From: Rebecca billardiae RCC1528
Lineage: Eukaryota > Haptophyta
Length of the DNA stretch: 64,000 bases
Assembly: GCA_965240325.2 (NCBI GenBank)
Contig: OZ251241.1
Coordinates: 310,001-374,000 of the forward strand
Direction: 5' to 3'
The notes beneath the pieces were generated by a model. It worked only from the letters and a program-made list of their open reading frames with translations. It was not told the DNA's origin and made no database searches. Of this stretch, positions 58,832 to 64,000 are shown in pieces (the stretch's first letter is position 1; each line of letters begins with the position of its first letter). Made by a program: the position numbers and the translations under genes.

Positions 58832-59860
58832 ATGATGGGCATGTTGAGCCTTGCAGCCGCGGTGGCAGCATGCGCCGCGGCCTTCTCGACCGCCATCCCA
58901 GACGTTGTGCTCAACACGGGCCAGCGCATGCCCCTCGTCGGCCTCGGAACGTCGAGCCTCGGCCTGAGCTGCAGGTGGTGCGACAAGCAGGTGGGCAGGG
59001 CGGTGCGCGCGGCGCTGCGCAGCGGCTGCCGGCATATCGACACGGCCGCACTCTACAAGAACGAGCAGCAGATCGGCAAGGCCATTCGAGCGGCTGTCCG
59101 CGCGGGCACCGTGCGCAGCCGCGCGGAGCTCTTCATCGCGACCAAGCTGGAGGGTAGCATGCACGGCCGCGTGCACGAGGCTTTCAACGCCTCGCTCCGG
59201 CAGCTCGGTCTTGGATATGTCGACTTGTACCTCGTGCACATGCCACCCGAGCTCACGCACGAGCGCATGGCGCCCCCGCCCATGAGCACGACGTGGGCGC
59301 AGATGGAGGCCGTGCACGCCACAGGCCGCGCGCGTGCAATCGGAGTTGCGAATTTCTCGCCGAATAGGCTCGAGCGCCTGCTTGCAAGCGCGCGCGTGGT
59401 GCCTGCTGTGAACCAGGTGGAGCTGCACCCGCTCTGGCGGAACGATGCACTCGTGGCGTATGCGCGGCGGAAAGGGATCCAGCTGACCGCCTATGCGCCG
59501 CTGGGCGCAGCGAGCGCCGCCGCGCACGCGGAGGCTCCCTTCAAGAGCGCGGGTGGCTCTCTGCGGCACCACCCGACCGTTGTCCGGATTGCAGAGCGGC
59601 TCGGCCGGACGCCGTCGCAGGTGCTGCTACGCTGGGGCTTGCAGCGCAACACGTCCGTCATCTTTGGCTCGCTGAGTCCGGAGCACATCCGCGAGAACCT
59701 TGCCCTTGCCGGCTGGGTGCTAGGAGAAGATGACATGCGCGCCCTCTCGACGCTGCCAGACAAGCAGCGCCGCCTGTACGACTTTGCGTGGGTGCTGGGG
59801 CGGAGGCCCAAAGCCCCGCCGCCCACCGCTGCTGAGTTGAGGCGCTTGTGGGACGAGTAA
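58832..59860 (+). CDS. Aldo-keto reductase with signal peptide
   Basis: 342 residues from ATG 58832 (MMGMLSLAAAVAACAAAFST), whose first ~20 residues form a signal peptide; the frame opens 18 nt earlier only with a TTG. The AKR barrel shows VVLNTGQRMPLVGLGTS, the catalytic tetrad D70 and Y75 (HIDTAALYKNE), K105 (FIATKLEG) and H136 (YVDLYLVHMP), then AIGVANFSPNRLERLL, VNQVELHPLW, LTAYAPLGA, and an NADPH-binding VIFGSLSPEHIRENL region. These enzymes reduce aldehydes or ketones with NADPH. The leader predicts ER or plastid location, unusual for the mostly cytosolic family; F after the AAA cleavage-like site could be a plastid-type FS motif. Substrate unknown. Confidence 0.9.
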   Translation: MMGMLSLAAAVAACAAAFSTAIPDVVLNTGQRMPLVGLGTSSLGLSCRWCDKQVGRAVRAALRSGCRHIDTAALYKNEQQIGKAIRAAVRAGTVRSRAELFIATKLEGSMHGRVHEAFNASLRQLGLGYVDLYLVHMPPELTHERMAPPPMSTTWAQMEAVHATGRARAIGVANFSPNRLERLLASARVVPAVNQVELHPLWRNDALVAYARRKGIQLTAYAPLGAASAAAHAEAPFKSAGGSLRHHPTVVRIAERLGRTPSQVLLRWGLQRNTSVIFGSLSPEHIRENLALAGWVLGEDDMRALSTLPDKQRRLYDFAWVLGRRPKAPPPTAAELRRLWDE

Positions 59861-60181
59861 GGAACGCACCGACGTGCTGGCAGATGAGTGCGCGTGCGCC
59901 TATTCCTCGCTGCACGCTGTGCAGTATAGGACGCCGAGGAGACGACGAGCTAGTAAGTGATGAGAGTCAGAGACATCAGAGTAGCGGCAGCCGCGCACGT
60001 CGACGAGGTCGCCGTCGGCGTCAGGCGCGGCACGGCATCCCGCCGGGGGCTCATCCGCCCGCCCGCCGCGGATGCGCTGAATGAGCAATTGACGACGGAG
60101 CGGCGGCTATATATATATTATATATCATAGTGCGGCGGACCGCCGCAGCCCGCGCAGGTATTGTCGTCATCAATATCAATA
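59861..60181. other. Convergent intergenic region
   Basis: 321 bp between the 3' ends of the reductase and the polymerase, with a short TATATATATTATATATC stretch at 60109-60126. No gene. Confidence 0.45.
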
Positions 60182-62794
60182 TCAAGGCTGAAGGCGAGCA
60201 AGCTGTCCCCACGTGGCCCCCGCGCGCACGGTGACCGGCAGGCGCGCGCCGAGGTGCAAGGCGGCATCGGGGCCATCGAGCGTGACCCGCTCCATCGCGT
60301 CGAGCACGAGCGGTGCTGCGCGCTGCAGGTCGGCCGCGCAGTCGAGCTCGACGAGGAGCTCGTCGTGGATCTGCGCGACGAGGCGCACGCGGCCGCACAG
60401 CGCCGCTTCGCGCAGAGCGCGCTCGGCCAGCACCATCGCCGACTTGACGACGTCTGCCGCCGTGCCCTGGATGACCGAGTTGAGGCACTGCCGCTCGGCG
60501 CGCGCGCGCTCCTCTGCGCTCGCCGAGCGCACGGCTGGCAGCAGCCTGCGCCGCCCGCCGCGCGTCGTCACGAAGCCGTGCGCGCGCGCGCCCGCCTTGA
60601 CGCTCTCGATGAACGCACGCAGCGAGCCAAAGCGGCGGAGCACGTCCTCTCGCAGCCTCGCCGCGGACGCCGGCGTCACGTGCAGCTCGGCGGCCAGCCG
60701 CTCGTTGCCGAGGCCGTACAGCAGCCCGTAAATCAGCCGCTTGACCGTACCGCGCTCCGTGTCGCTCACGTCCGCGGCGCAGCGCTTGCCGAGCACGCGC
60801 GCGCCGATCGAGCGGAAGAGGTCGCCGCCCGCGCCGAGCTCGCGCAGCAATGTCGCGTCGCGCGAGAGGTGCGCGAGCAGCCGCACCTCGAGCTGCGCGT
60901 AGTCGAACGCGGCGAGCGCGCCGCCGGCCGTGGGCGCGACGAACGCGTCGCGCACGCTGAGCGGGCCTGCGCCATCGCCCAGCTCGTACACGATCGCGGA
61001 CACGTTCTGCACGTTCGGGTTGGACGACGCGAGGCGGCCGGTGGCGACGCCGATCGCGCTCCAGCGGGAGCGCAGCCGCGTGACGCCGCCGCCGCCACCG
61101 ACCGTCTCCGCCTCGGCGAACGCGACCAGCGGGTCGATGTACGTGCTCTTCAGCTTGGCGCACGTACGGAAGGCGAGGACGGTCTCCACGAACGCGAGCT
61201 GGCGCGAGCGCTCGTCCTCGCCGCCGGCCGGAGGCGCGGCGGCGGCGAGCTGCGCACGCAGCGACTCCGCGAGCGCGCGCAGCTGCGGCTCGCCCGTCGA
61301 GCGCGGAGGCGCGGCGCGCCCGCCCGCAGCGCGCGCGCCCGGCGGCGCCAGTCGGAACTCGTTGTACAGCACGACGGCGAGCTGGCTCGGGGACGCGAGG
61401 TTGAGCTCCTTGCTGCGCGCGAGCGCGCGCGCGCGCGCCGTGTGCTCGTGCAGCCTCGCGTCTGCGCTGGCGGCGGCGGCGGCGAGGCTGCGCGCGTCGA
61501 GGCACATGCCGCGCAGCTCGAGCGAGGCGAGGAGCGGCGCGCACGCCATCTCACGCGCGACGATGCCGCGCACCAGCCTCGCGTCGCCCGCGCGCGAGGC
61601 GAGCAGCTGCGCGTACAACAGGTCGCACATTTGCCAGACGTCAGCGCACGTGGGCTCTGCACCGGCGGGCGCGGCAGGCGCGGTGGCGGCGGAGGACGGG
61701 CAATGGCGGCGCCAGAGCTCGGCGAGCGAGTCGGTGGCGTGGTCCGGGTCGAGCAGCCAGCCGAGCACGAGCGGGTCGAGCACGCTGCGCGTGTCGAGCG
61801 CATGCGCCGGCAGCGCAGGCCGCAGCCCCTCGCTGCTGAGCAGCGCGCGCATGCCCGCCTGGCACGCGGGCCAGAGTTTCATAGCACCGCCGAGCAGGAC
61901 GTCGCGGACGAGGGCCCATGAGCGCGCGACGAGCCCAGCGGCATCGCCGGGCGCGTGCTCCGCCACGCTCGCCACGCCGAGCGCGAGGAACGCCTGCATG
62001 CTCCCGCCGCCACGGCCGTCCGCGCCGGCCGTCGAGTGTGCAAAGAGGGAGACGCCGAGCAGCGCGCCATCGCTCGCGCCGGAGGCGCCGCCGCCTGCGC
62101 TCGGCGGCGCGACATGCACGCGCAAGACGACGGCCTGCTGGGCTGGCCAGCCCGATACCTCGGCCTCGCGAAGCGCCGCGGCCGACATGAGTGGCGCGTC
62201 GGGCTCGGCAGCGCCAGCAGTGCCGACGGAGAGCGCTCGTGGCTTCTTGGGCGCAGGCCCCGCAGAGGGCTGCGAAGCCGGCCTTGCCGCCGCCGCCGCC
62301 ATGAGCGCGTCGGTGCACGAGCGCTCGGGCGGGGCAACGGCAGCACGAGTGCCCGCGACCCGCGCCTCGCCGACTGCGCGCTGCGTGTGCTCCGCGGAGC
62401 GCTGCGAGGCGCTTGCGCGCGCGTGCTCAGCTTGCGGCGGTGTGCTCGCACACCAGCCGTCCAGCGGTCCGTCGAAGAGCTCCGGCGGACCGGGCGCCGG
62501 CAGAAGTGCGTGGTGTGGCGTACATATGCGTGCGTGCGACGCAGCAGCCGGCACCGCGGCGGCACTCCTGTGGCTTGCATCCGCGCTTGCGCACATCGGC
62601 GCCGTCGAGGCGTCGGCCGATCGCATCGCATGCAGCCGCGCGCTGGCCGCAGGAAGTGCGGGAGGAGCGCTCTCGTCGACCGGGCGCAGGAAGCGTACGA
62701 AGTTGTGGCCGTGGCGGCTGATCAGCTCGAACGGCACGGGCGGCGGCCGTGGCGCGTACCGGAGCAGCGCGCCCTCACCCGTCGCGTGCGTCAT
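60182..62794 (-). CDS. Family A DNA polymerase, Pol theta/nu-like
   Basis: 870 residues from ATG 62794; upstream in-frame sequence overlaps the divergent kinase promoter. The N-terminal ~300 residues are low-complexity. An exonuclease-like region follows, with VLDPLVLGWLLDPDHATDSL as in Pol theta, apparently without the catalytic acids. The polymerase domain shows LRGMCLDARSL, VATGRLASSNPNVQNV, motif A with D631 (AAFDYAQLEVRLLAHLS), FRSIGARV, motif B (TVKRLIYGLLYGLGNERLAA), RGGRRRLLP, and motif C with H810-D811 (VAQIHDELLVELD). It ends GATWGQLARLQP as in POLQ/POLN. The FRSI, YGLLYG and terminal WG features favour Pol theta/nu over organellar Pol I. No helicase domain is present, so it is nu-like, or theta with the helicase encoded separately. 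Role: DNA repair or translesion synthesis, inferred from the family. Confidence 0.88.
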   Translation of the reverse strand: MTHATGEGALLRYAPRPPPVPFELISRHGHNFVRFLRPVDESAPPALPAASARLHAMRSADASTAPMCASADASHRSAAAVPAAASHARICTPHHALLPAPGPPELFDGPLDGWCASTPPQAEHARASASQRSAEHTQRAVGEARVAGTRAAVAPPERSCTDALMAAAAARPASQPSAGPAPKKPRALSVGTAGAAEPDAPLMSAAALREAEVSGWPAQQAVVLRVHVAPPSAGGGASGASDGALLGVSLFAHSTAGADGRGGGSMQAFLALGVASVAEHAPGDAAGLVARSWALVRDVLLGGAMKLWPACQAGMRALLSSEGLRPALPAHALDTRSVLDPLVLGWLLDPDHATDSLAELWRRHCPSSAATAPAAPAGAEPTCADVWQMCDLLYAQLLASRAGDARLVRGIVAREMACAPLLASLELRGMCLDARSLAAAAASADARLHEHTARARALARSKELNLASPSQLAVVLYNEFRLAPPGARAAGGRAAPPRSTGEPQLRALAESLRAQLAAAAPPAGGEDERSRQLAFVETVLAFRTCAKLKSTYIDPLVAFAEAETVGGGGGVTRLRSRWSAIGVATGRLASSNPNVQNVSAIVYELGDGAGPLSVRDAFVAPTAGGALAAFDYAQLEVRLLAHLSRDATLLRELGAGGDLFRSIGARVLGKRCAADVSDTERGTVKRLIYGLLYGLGNERLAAELHVTPASAARLREDVLRRFGSLRAFIESVKAGARAHGFVTTRGGRRRLLPAVRSASAEERARAERQCLNSVIQGTAADVVKSAMVLAERALREAALCGRVRLVAQIHDELLVELDCAADLQRAAPLVLDAMERVTLDGPDAALHLGARLPVTVRAGATWGQLARLQP

Positions 62795-63024
62795 GAGCAC
62801 CGGTGGCGCTCGCGTTGGGCCAACCGTGGTTACCGTGCGACCCACGCTCCTGGCGCAGACGCGCAGTCCTTGGTGAACGACTGACTCGTGAGTCGTCAGT
62901 CCGGGTGCAGAGCTACCTCGGGCGGTCCGGTGCCTCCGGAACATCAATAACCTTCGCGCGGATTCTCCCGTTCTTGGCCAGCAGATCCATCCCGTCCTTG
63001 CGCGCAGCGCCAACCCCCGGCGAC
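62795..63024. promoter_or_regulatory. Divergent intergenic region
   Basis: 230 bp between the polymerase and COQ8-like start codons; probable bidirectional promoter. It includes a CTGACTCGTGAGTCGTCAG near-palindrome at ~62881-62899. Confidence 0.35.
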
Positions 63025-64000
63025 ATGTCGCATCTTCGCGGCCTTCTGCGCGGAGCGGGGCTCGTCGCGGAGCAGCTGCGGCAGCAGGCGGCGCCCGAGC
63101 TACGAAACGCAGCGCTTCTGGCCTCTCAGCGCGCCGTACCGCGCTCGACTCCCGGGTCGGTGCCCAGCGCAGATGCTGACAGCGGCGCGGCTGCCAAGCG
63201 CCGCGCGACGGACTCAGTGCGCGCACCCGCGGCGGAATCGGCGCACGCGCAGCCGTCCGTGGTCGCAGCAGAGGCGCCAGTTGCCGACCCGCAGCCTGCA
63301 CCACCGCCGCCCGCCGCGCCGGCAGCCGACGAGGAGCCGGAGCAGCCGCAGCGGCTGCACACGTCGGCGTCCGACGCTGCAGATTCGCCCAGGCTCGTCG
63401 TGAGCGAGGCGGTGCCCGCGAGCTCGTTCGCGCGGGCGTTCGAGTTTGGAAAGCTGGGCGCCTCGGTGATGTTCTCCGGCGCGCGCGAGGTCACGCGCCG
63501 CCGCCTCGCCAAGCTGACCGGCAGCTCGGACGGCGCGGACGAGGCGACGCGCACCGCGTTTGTGAACGAGGAGAATGCGGAGCGGATGGCGTCGACGCTG
63601 ACCAAGCTGCGCGGCGCGGCGCTGAAGCTGGGGCAGATCCTGTCGCTGCAGGACGACGCGGCCGTTCCGCCGCAGCTCCAGGCCGTCTTCAACCGCGTGC
63701 GCGCCTCCGCGCACATCATGCCCCCCGAGCAGCTGCACAGCACGCTGCACGCGGAGCTGGGCGAGGACTGGCGCTCGCGCGTGCGCTCGTTCGCCGAGGC
63801 GCCGATCGCGTCGGCGTCGATCGGGCAGGTGCACCGCGCGGTGCTGCCGGACGGCCGGCTGTGCGCGCTCAAGGTGCAGTACCCGGGCGTCGCCACCTCC
63901 GTCGAGTCCGACCTGGCCAACCTGAAGCGGCTGGCGACGTACACGGGCGCGCTGCCCAAGCGCATGTTTGTCGACAACATCATCGCGTCTGCGCGCGACG
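63025..64000 (+). CDS. COQ8/ADCK (ABC1/UbiB family) atypical kinase, 3' partial
   Basis: Open from ATG 63025 (MSHLRGLLRGAGLVAEQLRQ) through the right edge of the window, 325 residues visible. After an Ala/Pro-rich linker come the ABC1 family hallmarks: FARAFEFGKLGASVMFSGA, the KxGQ motif in TKLRGAALKLGQILSLQDD, PPQLQAVFNRVRASAHIMP, the Ala-rich nucleotide loop APIASASIGQVHRAVLPDG, the VAIK-like lysine in CALKVQYPGV, and ESDLANLKRLA. KxGQ plus Ala-rich loop marks COQ8/ADCK3-4, the ATPase/kinase that supports coenzyme Q synthesis at the mitochondrial inner membrane; plastid ABC1K relatives exist. The N-terminal ~20 residues could be an amphipathic mitochondrial segment. The rest of the kinase domain lies outside the window. 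Confidence 0.9.
   Translation, partial: MSHLRGLLRGAGLVAEQLRQQAAPELRNAALLASQRAVPRSTPGSVPSADADSGAAAKRRATDSVRAPAAESAHAQPSVVAAEAPVADPQPAPPPPAAPAADEEPEQPQRLHTSASDAADSPRLVVSEAVPASSFARAFEFGKLGASVMFSGAREVTRRRLAKLTGSSDGADEATRTAFVNEENAERMASTLTKLRGAALKLGQILSLQDDAAVPPQLQAVFNRVRASAHIMPPEQLHSTLHAELGEDWRSRVRSFAEAPIASASIGQVHRAVLPDGRLCALKVQYPGVATSVESDLANLKRLATYTGALPKRMFVDNIIASARD

Noticed and set aside
60161-62876. Two long plus-strand frames over the polymerase gene
   Set aside because: Arg/Ala/Ser-rich mirror frames without motifs; the minus strand has polymerase motifs A, B and C.

Overview
This window looks like nuclear DNA of a GC-rich eukaryotic microalga with a plastid of secondary red-algal origin. 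The main reasons are: a nuclear-encoded bacterial-type ribosomal protein bS21 (14069-14413) behind a signal peptide plus an ASAF-type transit motif, spliceosomal introns in several genes, pherophorin-like proline-rich surface proteins, and typical eukaryotic families (DIS3, DNAJC9-like, Mpv17, RAP, COQ8, Pol theta/nu). A haptophyte or pelagophyte-like alga fits best; the exact lineage is an inference.

Layout. 1-12.3 kb: a 5'-truncated proline-rich membrane protein; a 55-residue membrane protein (possibly a mitochondrial ATP synthase small subunit) divergent from a RAP-domain organelle RNA-binding protein; an armadillo protein divergent from an acidic unknown; a lipocalin; a second proline-rich membrane protein. 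14-24.8 kb: plastid bS21, an Mpv17/PMP22 protein, a C2-like protein divergent from a phytanoyl-CoA-dioxygenase-like enzyme, a start-less frame with three 36-codon repeats, an AAAP-type amino-acid transporter and a spliced DNAJC9-like co-chaperone. 24.8-28.7 kb is a repeat- and mobile-element-rich desert. 28.7-41.9 kb: a large three-exon unrecognised gene divergent from a spliced class-III aminotransferase (acetylornithine aminotransferase type), a hypothetical gene whose 3' part is duplicated elsewhere, a two-TM protein divergent from a secreted coiled-coil protein, and a small four-exon gene. 42-47.7 kb holds weak gene models, TA tracts, a nested palindrome and an 896-bp inverted duplicate of 37338-38233. 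47.7-64 kb is gene-dense: an ARM-like membrane protein divergent from a TPR plus 2OG-oxygenase protein, a HEAT protein, DIS3/RRP44, an aldo-keto reductase, a Pol theta/nu-like DNA polymerase and the start of a COQ8/ADCK kinase that runs off the window.

The genes do not form a pathway. Shared themes are organelle upkeep (bS21, RAP, COQ8, Mpv17, possibly the ATP synthase subunit) and head-to-head gene pairs separated by about 100-450 bp. Two kinds of apparently non-autonomous DNA element are present: long-inverted-repeat elements with CCAAGGG-type ends (22519-23627, 53861-54969, and one nested at 25818-26720), and TA-flanked elements ending in CAGG (25177-26887, 27942-28474, 36188-36781). The two complete 1,109-bp long-inverted-repeat elements both sit between divergent genes. 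No transposase, reverse transcriptase, rRNA, CRISPR array or recognisable viral gene was found. Inferred introns share a GTG(C/T)G donor, so models built only from open frames miss real genes here.
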